Source: Cellulomonas uda (GTDB lineage: Bacteria; Actinomycetota; Actinomycetes; Actinomycetales; Cellulomonadaceae). From it: DNA of 64,000 bases. The translations under genes were made by a program, and so were the position numbers. The notes beneath the pieces are model-generated. The model searched no databases. It was not told where the DNA came from and worked only from the letters and a program-made list of their open reading frames with translations. Location: NCBI RefSeq assembly GCF_006538705.1, contig NZ_BJLP01000001.1, positions 84,401-148,400 of the forward strand, read 5' to 3'. Positions 40,010 through 49,500 of this stretch are shown piece after piece. Positions within the stretch are counted from its first letter, which is position 1. The number at the start of each line of letters is the position of its first letter.

Positions 40010-40993
40010 TCACACCGGCGAGGACGCCCCGACGAACGTGCGGCGGTAGTCCGACGGGCTCACGCCGACGAGCCGGTGGAAGTGCAGGCGCATGTTCGCG
40101 GCGGTCCCGAGCCCGCACTCCTGGGCGACCCGGTCGGTGCTCCAGTCGGTGCGTTCGAGCAGCTCGCGCGCGCGGTCGACGCGCGCAGCGGTGAGCCAGC
40201 GCAGCGGTGAGGCACCGGTCTCCGCCGCGAACGCCCGGGCGAGCGTGCGCTGCGACATGCGCGCGTGCCGCGCGAGGTCCGCGACGGTCAGCGGCTCGTG
40301 CAGGTGGTCGAGCGCCCACGCGCGGGTGCCGGCGAGCGCGCTCGCGGCGTCGGGCGGGGTGGTCCGGGCGATGAACTGCGCCTGCCCGCCGTCGCGGTGC
40401 GGTGCCGCGACGATCGCGCGCGCCACGTGGTTGGCGACCGCGGCGCCGAGGTCGGTGCGCAGCAGGTGCAGGCACGCGTCGATGCCGGACGCGACGCCCG
40501 CGGAGGTCAGGACGTCGCCCTCGTCGACGAACAGCACGTCCGGGTCCACGCGAACCAGCGGGTACCGCGCCGCGAGGCGGGCGGTGTAGGCCCAGTGCGT
40601 CGTCGCCCGCCGACCGTCGAGCAGTCCCGCGGCGGCCAGCGCGAACGCGCCGACGCAGATCGACACGACGCGTGCGCCGCGGGCGTGCGCGGTGCGCAGC
40701 GCGTCGAGCACGTCGTCGGGGGGTGGCTGGTCGATGTCGTCGTACGCGGGGACGATCACGGTGTCGGCCGCGACGACGGCCTCGAGCCCGGCCTGCGCGA
40801 CGACCGGGAACCCGCCCGCGGTGGGCACGGGACCGGGGCTCCGGCCGCACAGCGTGAGGCGGTAGTGCGCGGCGGTGCGGCTCTGGAGCACCTGGAACGG
40901 CATGCCGACCTCCATCGGCAGCGCGCCCGGCAGCGCCAGCACGGCGACGTCGCGCACGCGCTCGGGCCGCGGCACCGGACCGTCCACGCTCAT
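40010..40993 (-). CDS. GlxA-type AraC regulator with DJ-1/PfpI domain
   Basis: 327 residues from ATG 40993. An N-terminal DJ-1/PfpI-like domain (VAVLALPGALPMEVGMPFQVLQ ... HARGARVVSICVGAFALAAAGLLDGRRATTHW, with Cys in the nucleophile elbow) and a C-terminal AraC double HTH (MSQRTLARAFAAETGASPLRWLTAARVDRARELLERTDWSTDRVAQECGLGTAANMRLHFHRLVGVSPSDYRRTF). It diverges from the MFS gene over 71 bp and probably regulates it. The effector is unknown. Confidence 0.93.
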   Translation of the reverse strand: MSVDGPVPRPERVRDVAVLALPGALPMEVGMPFQVLQSRTAAHYRLTLCGRSPGPVPTAGGFPVVAQAGLEAVVAADTVIVPAYDDIDQPPPDDVLDALRTAHARGARVVSICVGAFALAAAGLLDGRRATTHWAYTARLAARYPLVRVDPDVLFVDEGDVLTSAGVASGIDACLHLLRTDLGAAVANHVARAIVAAPHRDGGQAQFIARTTPPDAASALAGTRAWALDHLHEPLTVADLARHARMSQRTLARAFAAETGASPLRWLTAARVDRARELLERTDWSTDRVAQECGLGTAANMRLHFHRLVGVSPSDYRRTFVGASSPV

Positions 40994-41064
40994 GGCGAGA
41001 ATCTAGCGCACAGTGGCAATCCTGCCGCTCGTCGGACGGTGCCCGACCCCGCCAAGGTGGTCGC

Positions 41065-42315
41065 GTGACCCGACCCGACGCCCCGACCCGCGCGCTCCTC
41101 GAGCCCCCGCGCGTCGACGGACCGCGCCTCACGCGCCGGCTCGTCCCCGCGCAGTCGCTCTACACGTTCGGCATCTCGATCGACCTGACCCTCACGGGCA
41201 TCGTCGGCGCGCACCTCGCGCCGACGCGCGCCCTCGCGACGCTCCCGTTCAGCCTCATGCCCGTGGTCGCGGCGCTCTCGACGTTCGCGCTCTCGCGGTG
41301 GATCGGGCGCAGCGGGTACCGGCGCGTGTTCACGGTCGCGCCGCTCGCCGCGGTCGCCGCGGGGCTCGTCTCGGCGGACGCGGTGCACCGCGGGTCGTTC
41401 GCGCTGTTCTGCGTCGGCACGGCGCTCGTCGGCGTCTACCAGGCGGGCGCGGGGTACTACCGGTACGCGGTCGCGGAGGCGAACCCCGACGAGCGGGCGC
41501 GCGCGATCACGACGCTGCTCGCGGGCGGCCTGCTCGCGGCGCTCGTCGGGCCGTTCCTCGCGACGGCCGTCAGCGGGCTCGGCTCGACGCCGTACGTCGC
41601 CTCCTACCTGCTGGTCGCCGGGTTCGCGGTGCTCGCGTGCGGGTGGAACGCGCGCCTGCCGCGGTACCTCGCGCACCTGACCGGACCACGCCCGTCCGAC
41701 GAGGCTGCGCCGGCGGTCGCCGCGCGCTCGCACCGCGAGCTGTGGCGCCAGCCCGTGCTCGTGCTCGGCGTCCTGGTCACCGCGCTCGCGGCCGCCGCGA
41801 TGAGCTCGCTCATGACCGCGGGGCCCGTCGCGGGCATGGACATGGGGCACACCGAGCAGCACGCGGCGTTCTCGGTGCAGCTCCACATGATCGGGATGTA
41901 CGCGCCGGGGCTGCTGGTCGCGCGGTGGATCGGGCGGCTGGGCGAGCGGCGCGTCGCGGCACTCGGTGCGCTCGTGCTCGCCGCCGCGGGCCTGGCGACC
42001 GTGCGGCCGGACATGATCGCGTTCGTCGTCGCGATGACGCTCGCGGGGGTGGGATGGAACCTCGCGGGCAGCGGCGGCGCGGCGATGGTCGCGGCGTCGT
42101 ACCGGCCCGCCGAGCGTGGGCGCGTGCAGCCCGTGGCCGAGCTCGTCGCGACCGTCGCCGCGGTAGTCGGGTCGCTCGGCGCGGGCCTCGCGACGACCGC
42201 GACCGGCTGGCCCGTGCTCGGTGTGCTCGTCGCGGTCGCGTCGGTGCTCGTGGTCGTCGCGCTCGTGCGCCCGGCGCGTGTGCGCCAGGCCCGTACTGAG
42301 GAGGTGGTGGCGTGA
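41065..42315 (+). CDS. MFS transporter
   Basis: 416 residues from GTG 41065, about 11-12 helices. The first helices (QSLYTFGISIDLTLTGIVGAHL) and RWIGRSGYRRVFTVAPLAAVAA (motif-A-like) define an MFS fold. A histidine/methionine patch MTAGPVAGMDMGHTEQHAAF in the central loop to helix 7 is unusual. Divergent GlxA-type regulator suggests inducible expression. Substrate unknown. Confidence 0.88.
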   Translation: MTRPDAPTRALLEPPRVDGPRLTRRLVPAQSLYTFGISIDLTLTGIVGAHLAPTRALATLPFSLMPVVAALSTFALSRWIGRSGYRRVFTVAPLAAVAAGLVSADAVHRGSFALFCVGTALVGVYQAGAGYYRYAVAEANPDERARAITTLLAGGLLAALVGPFLATAVSGLGSTPYVASYLLVAGFAVLACGWNARLPRYLAHLTGPRPSDEAAPAVAARSHRELWRQPVLVLGVLVTALAAAAMSSLMTAGPVAGMDMGHTEQHAAFSVQLHMIGMYAPGLLVARWIGRLGERRVAALGALVLAAAGLATVRPDMIAFVVAMTLAGVGWNLAGSGGAAMVAASYRPAERGRVQPVAELVATVAAVVGSLGAGLATTATGWPVLGVLVAVASVLVVVALVRPARVRQARTEEVVA

Positions 42316-42358
42316 GTTAGGTTGCACACCGAAAATGTCGACCAGGAGGTGCCAGCGG

Positions 42359-44638
42359 ATGTCCGACCGCGAACCGATGGCCGACCTGCTCCCGCCCGGA
42401 GAACCCGTCGACCTCGACAACTGCGCGCGTGAGCCCATCCACGTGCCCGGCTCGGTCCAGCCGCACGGTGTGCTGCTCGCGGTCACCGAGCCCGAGCTCG
42501 TCGTCCAGCACGTGTCCGCCAACGTCGCGGACCTGCTCGGCTGCAGCGTCCAGGACGCGCTCGGGGCCGACCTCGACGCCGTGCTCGGGAGCGAGCCGGC
42601 CGAGCAGATCCGCGCGCACGTGCGCACGTTCGGCAACCTCCGGCAGCGCAACCCGCTCGTCGTCGTCGCGGCCACGCCCGACGGCCCGCGCGAGGTCGAC
42701 GCCGTGCTGCACCGCGTGGTCGTCGGCGACCGGACCCTGCTCGTGGTCGAGCTCGAGGCGTCGACCGGCCCGCGGCCGTTCTCGTTCCCGAACACCTACC
42801 AGGCCGTGCGTGACGCGCTCGAGCGCCTGAGCGCGAGCCAGTCGCTCGCCGAGCTGTACGACGTGGCCGCGCACGAGGTGCGGGCGCTGACCGGGTTCGA
42901 CCGCGTGATGATCTACCGGTTCGACGCCGAGTACAACGGCGAGGTCGTCGCGGAGGCCAAGCGCGCGGACCTCAACTCGTTCCTCGGGCTGCACTACCCC
43001 GCCTCGGACATCCCACCGCAGGCCCGCGCGCTGTACGAGCAGAGCTGGATCCGGCTCATCGCCGACGTCGGGTACACCCCCGCGCCGCTCGTTCCGGGGG
43101 TCGACGCGACCGGGGAGCCGCTCGACCTCACGCACTCGGTGCTGCGCAGCGTGTCGCCGATCCACCTCGAGTACCTCGGCAACATGGGCGTGGCCGCGTC
43201 GATGTCGATCTCGCTGCTGCGCGACGGGCGGCTCTGGGGCCTCGTCGCGTGCCACCACTACTCCGGTCCGCACCACCCGCCGTACGGCGTGCGCGCGGCG
43301 GCCGAGTTCCTCGGGTCGTCGTTGTCGCTGCGGCTGGTCGCGCGCGCCGAGGAGGACGAGCTGCAGGCCGCGCTCGCCGCGGAGTCGACGCTCGTGAACC
43401 TGCTGATCGCCTCCCGCGACGCCGCGCGCACGCTCGGCGACGCGCTCGTCGGGCGGACCGACTCCGGGGTGTCGCTGCTCGACCTCGTGCCCGCGCAGGG
43501 GGCCGTGGTGTTCGGCGACGGCACCTGGAGCACCGAGGGCGAGGCGCCCGAGGACCTGTCCGCGTTGCGCACGTGGGTCGCGCAGCAGGCCGAGGACGTC
43601 ACGGCGCGCACCGAGCTCGGCGCCCAGGAGCCCGCGCTCGCGGACGCGCTGCCGGGTGTCGCCGGCCTGCTCGCCGTCCGGCTGCCCGAGGACCGCGCGA
43701 TGGTCTGGCTGCGCCGCGAGGCGGTGCACGACGTGTCCTGGGGCGGCGACCCGCACAACAAGGCGATCGCCCGGCGCGAGGGCGACGAGGTCCGGCTGAG
43801 CCCGCGCAAGTCGTTCGAGAAGTGGACCCAGACCGTCCGGGGCCGCAGCGCGCCGTGGACCGGGCAGGAGCTGCGGTCGGTCACCGACCTGCGCCGGCGC
43901 CTGCTCGAGACGCTCCTGCTGCGCACGCGCTGGGCGCTCGGCGCCGCCGAGACGGTGCAGCGCTCGCTGCTGCCCGCCGAGCTGCCGCGCGTCGAGGGGT
44001 GGCAGCTGCACGCCCGGTACGTGCCCGCCCCCGGCGGGCAGGTCGGCGGCGACTGGTACGACGCGCTCGAGCTGCCCGACGGCCGCGTCGCGGTGGTCAT
44101 CGGGGACGTCGCCGGGCACGGGCTGTCCGCCGCCGCGGCGATGGGCCAGCTGCGCAACACGGTGCGGGCGTTCCTGCTGCGCGGGGACGGCCCGGCCGAC
44201 GCGCTGCGGTGGACCGACGTGGTGGCGCGCCGCACCATGGCCACCGACATGGCCACGGTCGTCATCGCCGCGGTCGACCGCGCGACGGGCGTGGTCGAGG
44301 TGTCGATCGCCGGTCACCCCCGCCCGCTCGTGCTCGACGCGGTCGGCGGGGCCGAGCTGCTCGAGGTCAGCGTCGACCGGCCCGTCGGCGTCGGCTCGGG
44401 GGAGCCGCCCACGCACCGGTTCGTGATCGAGCCCGGTGGCGGCGTGGTGCTCTACAGCGACGGGCTGGTCGACTCGCGCTCGACGAACCTGCGGGCCGGT
44501 CTGGCGCGGCTGGTCGGCGCGTTCACGCGCGAGGACCCGACCCGGCCGGTCGACATCGACGACGTCATCCGCGAGTGCAGCGACCCGTCGTCGGTCGACG
44601 ACGTCACGCTCCTGCTGCTCTGCCGCGACCTCACGTAG
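42359..44638 (+). CDS. Bacteriophytochrome fused to a PP2C/SpoIIE-type phosphatase
   Basis: 759 residues, ATG 42359 with AGGAGGT 8 nt ahead. PAS_2 domain with the biliverdin-binding Cys22 (DLDNCAREPIHVPGSVQPHG). GAF domain (about 140-310) with YPASDIPPQARALY and the chromophore His in SPIHLEYLGNMGVAASMSIS. PHY domain (about 320-510) with the tongue motif PRKSF. A helical linker then a SpoIIE/PP2C phosphatase (about 545-759): LLPAELPRVEGWQLHARYVP, QVGGDWYDAL and IGDVAGHGLSAAA with the metal-binding Asp residues. Light should control phosphatase output, probably on an anti-sigma antagonist. No heme oxygenase or STAS gene lies in the window. Confidence 0.96.
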   Translation: MSDREPMADLLPPGEPVDLDNCAREPIHVPGSVQPHGVLLAVTEPELVVQHVSANVADLLGCSVQDALGADLDAVLGSEPAEQIRAHVRTFGNLRQRNPLVVVAATPDGPREVDAVLHRVVVGDRTLLVVELEASTGPRPFSFPNTYQAVRDALERLSASQSLAELYDVAAHEVRALTGFDRVMIYRFDAEYNGEVVAEAKRADLNSFLGLHYPASDIPPQARALYEQSWIRLIADVGYTPAPLVPGVDATGEPLDLTHSVLRSVSPIHLEYLGNMGVAASMSISLLRDGRLWGLVACHHYSGPHHPPYGVRAAAEFLGSSLSLRLVARAEEDELQAALAAESTLVNLLIASRDAARTLGDALVGRTDSGVSLLDLVPAQGAVVFGDGTWSTEGEAPEDLSALRTWVAQQAEDVTARTELGAQEPALADALPGVAGLLAVRLPEDRAMVWLRREAVHDVSWGGDPHNKAIARREGDEVRLSPRKSFEKWTQTVRGRSAPWTGQELRSVTDLRRRLLETLLLRTRWALGAAETVQRSLLPAELPRVEGWQLHARYVPAPGGQVGGDWYDALELPDGRVAVVIGDVAGHGLSAAAAMGQLRNTVRAFLLRGDGPADALRWTDVVARRTMATDMATVVIAAVDRATGVVEVSIAGHPRPLVLDAVGGAELLEVSVDRPVGVGSGEPPTHRFVIEPGGGVVLYSDGLVDSRSTNLRAGLARLVGAFTREDPTRPVDIDDVIRECSDPSSVDDVTLLLLCRDLT

Positions 44639-44666
44639 CGGCCCGGCGGATCCGGCGACCATCCCC

Positions 44667-44732
44667 GTCGGTGCCCTCGTCGGCCCCTGTCGGCCCCCTG
44701 TCGGCCCCGTGTCGGCGACGTGTCGGGGCGGT
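44667..44732 (+). promoter_or_regulatory. Direct GTCGG repeats with 11-bp period upstream of the ABC exporter (possible SARP site)
   Basis: GTCGG starts at 44667, 44679, 44689, 44700, 44711 and 44722. The last four are spaced exactly 11 bp (GTCGGCCCCCT, GTCGGCCCCGT, GTCGGCGACGT, GTCGGGGCGGT, with one 10-bp and one 12-bp step before). AfsR/SARP regulators bind heptamer direct repeats with 11-bp period next to the -10 region. The array ends 28 bp before the start codon at 44760, and a SARP-type regulator gene lies just beyond the exporter. Confidence 0.6.
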
Positions 44733-44759
44733 GTCAGCCGGCCCGCGCAGGGTGGCGGC

Positions 44760-45743
44760 ATGACAACAGACCTGGTGATCGAGGCCGAGGGCCTCGTGAA
44801 GCACTTCGGCGAGACGAAGGCGCTGCAGGGCGTCGACCTCGTCGTCCCCCGGGGCACCGTGCTCGGTGTGCTCGGCCCCAACGGCGCCGGCAAGACGACG
44901 ACCGTCCGCATCCTGTCCACCCTGCTCACCCCCGACGCGGGCACGGCCCGCATCAACGGCCTCGACGTGGTCCGCGACGCCGAGAAGGTCCGGCACATGA
45001 TCGGCCTGACGGGGCAGTACGCGTCCGTCGACGAGGACCTCACGGGCAGGCAGAACCTCGTGCTGTTCGGCACGCTGCTGGAGCTCGGCCGCGCGGGGGC
45101 ACGTGCCCGTGCCGCCGAGCTGCTCGAGTGGTTCGACCTCGCGGACGCCGCCGACCGGCCCGCGAAGACGTACTCCGGCGGCATGCGCCGCCGCCTGGAC
45201 CTCGCGGCGTCGCTCGTCGGGCGGCCCGACGTGATCTTCCTCGACGAGCCGACGACGGGCCTCGACCCGGCCAAGCGTGAGCAGATGTGGGACGTGGTGC
45301 GCTCGCTCGTCGCGGACGGCTCGACCGTGCTGCTCACGACGCAGTACCTCGAGGAGGCGGACGCGCTGGCCGACGAGATCACGGTCGTCGACCACGGCCG
45401 CGTGATCGCGCACGACACCCCGGACGGCCTCAAGCGGGTGGTCGGCGGGCTGACGCTCGAGGTCCGCCCCAGCGACCCCGCGCGCCTGGCGCAGACCGCG
45501 CAGATCCTGTCCGAGGTCAGCACGGGCGCGGCGGCCGACGAGATCCGCAAGGGCCTGCTCGCCGTGCCCGTGGCCGACGACGAGGCGCTCACCGCGACGG
45601 TCGCGCGGCTCGGCTCGGCGGGGGTCGCGGTGACCGAGCTGTCGCTGCACCTGCCGAGCCTCGACGAGGTGTTCTTCACGCTGACCGGCCGCACCACGTC
45701 CACCGACGAGCCCGACGACGACCCGAAGGAGGCGGCGGCATGA
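44760..45743 (+). CDS. ABC transporter ATP-binding protein, DrrA type
   Basis: 327 residues from ATG 44760. Walker A GPNGAGKTTT, Q-loop GLTGQYASVDEDLTG, signature YSGGMRRRLDLAASL, Walker B VIFLDEPTTGLDP, H-loop residue replaced by Gln in LLTTQYLEEAD as is normal for this subfamily. The C-terminal regulatory domain ends SLHLPSLDEVFFTLTGR. Daunorubicin-resistance (DrrA) family; exports a hydrophobic compound with the permease encoded next, whose start overlaps its stop. Confidence 0.96.
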   Translation: MTTDLVIEAEGLVKHFGETKALQGVDLVVPRGTVLGVLGPNGAGKTTTVRILSTLLTPDAGTARINGLDVVRDAEKVRHMIGLTGQYASVDEDLTGRQNLVLFGTLLELGRAGARARAAELLEWFDLADAADRPAKTYSGGMRRRLDLAASLVGRPDVIFLDEPTTGLDPAKREQMWDVVRSLVADGSTVLLTTQYLEEADALADEITVVDHGRVIAHDTPDGLKRVVGGLTLEVRPSDPARLAQTAQILSEVSTGAAADEIRKGLLAVPVADDEALTATVARLGSAGVAVTELSLHLPSLDEVFFTLTGRTTSTDEPDDDPKEAAA

Positions 45744-46594
45744 GCGCCCCGACCAGCACCCCGACGAGCACAGTGACGCTGGACCGCCCGCGCACACCTG
45801 ACGCGCCGCGCGGCGAGGCGGTCCGTCGACCCCGCCCGTTCCCGCTGGTGCGGCACTCCGCGGCACTGACCAAGCGCTCGTTGATCAAGACGTGGCGCAC
45901 ACCCGAGGCGCTCATCGACGTGACGCTGCAGCCGATCGTGTTCCTCGCGATCTTCGTGACGATCTTCGGCACCGCGGTCGCGGGCAGCACGGGCAGCTAC
46001 CTGCAGTTCCTGCTCCCGGGGATCCTCGCCCAGACCATCGCGCAGGGTGCGATCGCGATCGGCGTGAACCTCAACACGGACCTGTCCAAGGGCATCTTCG
46101 ACCGGTTCAAGTCGCTGCCGATCCCGCGCAGCGCACCGCTGCTGGGTGCGGTGCTGGGGGACGTCGTGCGGTACGTGATCGTCGCGGTCGTGACGATCGT
46201 GACGGGCTACGCGATGGGCTTCCGCATCGCGACGAGCCCCCTCGAGGCCGTCGCGGGCTGCCTGCTCGCGGTGCTGTTCGCGGTGTGCCTGAGCTGGGTG
46301 TCGGTGTGGGTCGGGATGCTCGTGCGCACGTCGGGTGCGGTGCAGGGGATCATGTTCCTCATCGTCATGCCGCTCAGCTTCGGCTCGAACGTCTTCGTGC
46401 GGACCGACGACCTGCCCACGTGGATGCAGGGCTTCGTGGACGTCAACCCGTTGACCCACCTCGTGGAGTCCATGCGCGGGCTGTTCCTCGGTTCGCCGGT
46501 GGGTGACCACGTGTGGTGGACGCTGGCGTGGTGCGTGGGCCTGGTGGCGGTGTTCATGCCGCTGGCGCTGCGCGCGTACCGCCGCAAGGTCTGA
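45740..46594 (+). CDS. ABC-2 type permease, DrrB type
   Basis: 284 residues, ATG 45740 overlapping the ATPase stop. A hydrophilic N-terminal 45 residues precede six membrane segments with the ABC-2 blocks YLQFLLPGILAQTIAQGAIA, GIFDRFKSLPIPRSAPLLGAVLGD and MFLIVMPLSFGSNVFVRTDDLPTWMQGFVDVNPLTHLVESMRGL. Partner of the DrrA-like ATPase. Ends 5 bp before the convergent SARP-type regulator. Confidence 0.96.
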   Translation: MSAPTSTPTSTVTLDRPRTPDAPRGEAVRRPRPFPLVRHSAALTKRSLIKTWRTPEALIDVTLQPIVFLAIFVTIFGTAVAGSTGSYLQFLLPGILAQTIAQGAIAIGVNLNTDLSKGIFDRFKSLPIPRSAPLLGAVLGDVVRYVIVAVVTIVTGYAMGFRIATSPLEAVAGCLLAVLFAVCLSWVSVWVGMLVRTSGAVQGIMFLIVMPLSFGSNVFVRTDDLPTWMQGFVDVNPLTHLVESMRGLFLGSPVGDHVWWTLAWCVGLVAVFMPLALRAYRRKV

Positions 46595-46599
46595 CCCGG

Positions 46600-49500
46600 T
46601 CAGGGAGCCAGGCCGAGCACCCGGTCCGCGGTGGCGGCGACCATCCGGTCGACCTCCGCCGCGGGCCGGGCGCGCAGCTCGTCGAGGCGGCGCTCACCCG
46701 CCTCGCCCGCCGCGCGGGTCGCGAGCGAGTGCGGCTGCCCGAGCGGCAGGGCGGCGTTGGCGACGGTGGCCCCCATCCGCCGCCCGAGCGCCCACAGCGT
46801 CGTCGCGTGCTCGTCGTCCCCGCGCCACGCCGCGAGCTCGGCGCACCCGAGCGCGAACGTCCCGACGACGGGCATGTCGGCGAGCGTGCGCGCGTCCGCG
46901 GCGGCGTCGCGCAGGACCGCGACGACGTGCCGCTCGACACGGGCCCCCTCGTCGTCGTCCGTGCTGTCCCGGGGCGTCGCCTGCAGCAGGACGACCGCGG
47001 CGGAGACGAGGAACACGACGCGCGCCTGGGCGACGGGGTCCCGCCGCCGCGTGACCACCGCCGCGGCCCGCAGCGCGCGTGCCACGGCCGTGGGCCGGTC
47101 ACCGCCGGCGAGCGCGACCATCGCGAGCCCCAGCAGCGCGTGCGCGACGTCGATGCCGTCGGCGCGCGGCGCGTCGGCGGTCTCGTGCAGCGCGTCGAGC
47201 GCCTCGGTCGAGCCGTCGAGCGCGCGCTGCACGTCGAGCAGGACGCGCAGGCTGCGTGCGTCCTGCGCGGCGCCGACGAGCTCGAGGTGCTGCACGCCGC
47301 GCTCGAGCCACTGCACGGCCTGCGCGGCGTCCTCCGCGGCGGACCACTGCGCGACGCCCTGCGCGGCCATGCCCATGCCCCAGTGGTCGCCGAGCTGCTC
47401 GAACAGCGCGAACGCCGCGCGCGCGTCCTGCGCGGAGTCGAGCGGCTCGCCGGCGTTCTCGCGCACCGCACCGCGCAGGAACAGGCCGAGCGCGCGTACG
47501 TAGCCGTCGTCGTGCGCGACGAGCGCGTGCGCCGCCGCGTCGAGCTCGGCGGTCGCCGACGACGCGAGCGCCGGCACCACCTGGCCGAGCGCGCGCATCC
47601 GGTCGCTCACCTCGTCGGGCTGCTCGCGCAGCACGCGGCGCAGCACGCGTGACGCCAGGGCGGTCGCCCGCCAGGACGCCGCCGCGCCCGCGTTCATCGC
47701 GCTCTGCAGCACCACGGTCGCGGTGCGGTCGCCGTCCGGCAGGTGCGCGCCGGGTGCGAGCCCGGGGCGCCCGACCAGCAGCGGGCACGCGCGGCGTGCG
47801 GCGGGGTCGTCCGCGTGCAGCAGCCGCTCGGCCCAGGTGACGACCTCGGCGTGCATGCCGCGCACGGACCACCACTGGAACAGCGTCGAGGCGAGGTCGA
47901 CGGCCGCGGCGTCGTCGGCGGTCTCGACCGCCCGCCGCAGGGCCGCGACGAACGTCTCCGCCTCGTCGTCGCAGCGCGCGAGCGCGGCGAGCTGCCCCGC
48001 GCCGACGAACCGCGGTGCGAGGTCCGCGCACTCGCGTGCCGCCCACGTGACGAGCCCCGCCAGCGCGTCGTCCCGTGCGCCGGCGGCGGCGAGGCGCGCC
48101 TCGCCGTACTCGCGGACCGTCTCGAGCATCCGGTACCGCGCGGGCCCCGAGCCCGCGTCCTCGAGCGCCAGCAGCGACTGGTCGACGAGGTCCGCGAGCC
48201 CGCGGCGCACGTCGTCGACCCCCGCGACGGCCGCGGCGAGCGACGCGGGGAACGCGCCGGGGACCACGGCCAGACGCTCGAGCAGGTCGCGCTCGTCGTC
48301 GGGCAGCAGCTCACGGCTCCAGTCGACCAGCGCCCACAGGCTCGCGTGCCGCTCGGGCAGGCCGCGCAGCGCGTCGTCGAGCAGCGCGAACCGGTCCGCG
48401 AGCCCGTGCAGCAGGTCCTCCACGGGCATCGACCGCAGCCGGGCGGCGGCGAGCTCGAGCGCGAGCGGCAGGTTGTCGAGCCGGCGGCACAGCTCGAGCG
48501 CGCGCTCGTCGTCCCACACCAGGCCGGGGCGCGCGTCCTGGGCGCGCGCGTGCAGCAGCGCGAGCGCGTCGTCGTCGGGCAGGGCAGCCAGGCGGTGCAC
48601 GCGTTCGCCGACGAGCCCCAGCGGCGCGCGGGACGTCGCGAGCACCGTCACGTCGGGCGGTGCGACCGTCAGCAGGTCCGCGACCGTGCGGGCGGCGTCC
48701 GCGAGCACGTGCTCGCAGTTGTCGAGCACGACGAGGCCGCGCAGGTCGTGCGCGGCCGCGCGCAGCCGCTCGAGCCGGGGCAGCATGCGCCGCTCGGCGA
48801 CGTCCGGGAGCGTCGGGGCGGTCTCCGCCCCGCCGAGCTCGCCGAGCAGCGCGGGCAGCACGTCGTCACCCGACCGCAGACCCGCGAGCTCGACCACGTG
48901 GACCGACTCGCCGCGCTCGGCGGCGAGCCGCGCGACCTCGGCCGCGAGGCGCGTCTTGCCGGCCCCGCCCGCCGCGACGACCGTGACCACCGGTCCCGCC
49001 CCGAGCGCGGCGGTCACGGCGGCGACGTCCGCCTCGCGCCCGACGAGCGGCGTCGCCGGGCGGCGCCACGCGCGTGGCAGCCGGACCGGCCCGCGCTGCG
49101 ACGCGTCCGGCGACGCGTCCGGCGACGACTCGCCCGGCGGCGGTGCGTCGGGCACGGCGGGCGTCGTGGTCGCGGACGGGCGCCCCAGCTCGCCGCGCAG
49201 CAGCGCGAGGTGCGCGTCCTGCACCACCGGGGAGGGGTCGGTGCCGTACCGCTCGGCCAGGTCGCGGCGCAGCGCCTCGACCACCTCCAGCGCCTCGGCG
49301 TCCCGACCCTGCGCGGCCAGCACATGCACCAGCAGGGCCGTGGCGGGCTCGTCGGGCGGTGTGCGGGTGGCGAGCAGGCGCAGGTCGTCGTCGTCGAACG
49401 GCCCACCGGAACGCAGCGCGGCGCGGGCCGCGACGTCGGCGGTGTCCGCGAGCAGGCGCACGGCCGTCGCGTCCTGCGGGGTCGCCGGCAGCAGGGCCCG

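Noticed and set aside
42317..46510. A 1397-codon open frame on the minus strand across the phytochrome and ABC genes
   Set aside because: It is antisense to four well-supported genes, has a His/Arg/Asp-rich composition typical of high-GC mirror frames and no recognisable domain.
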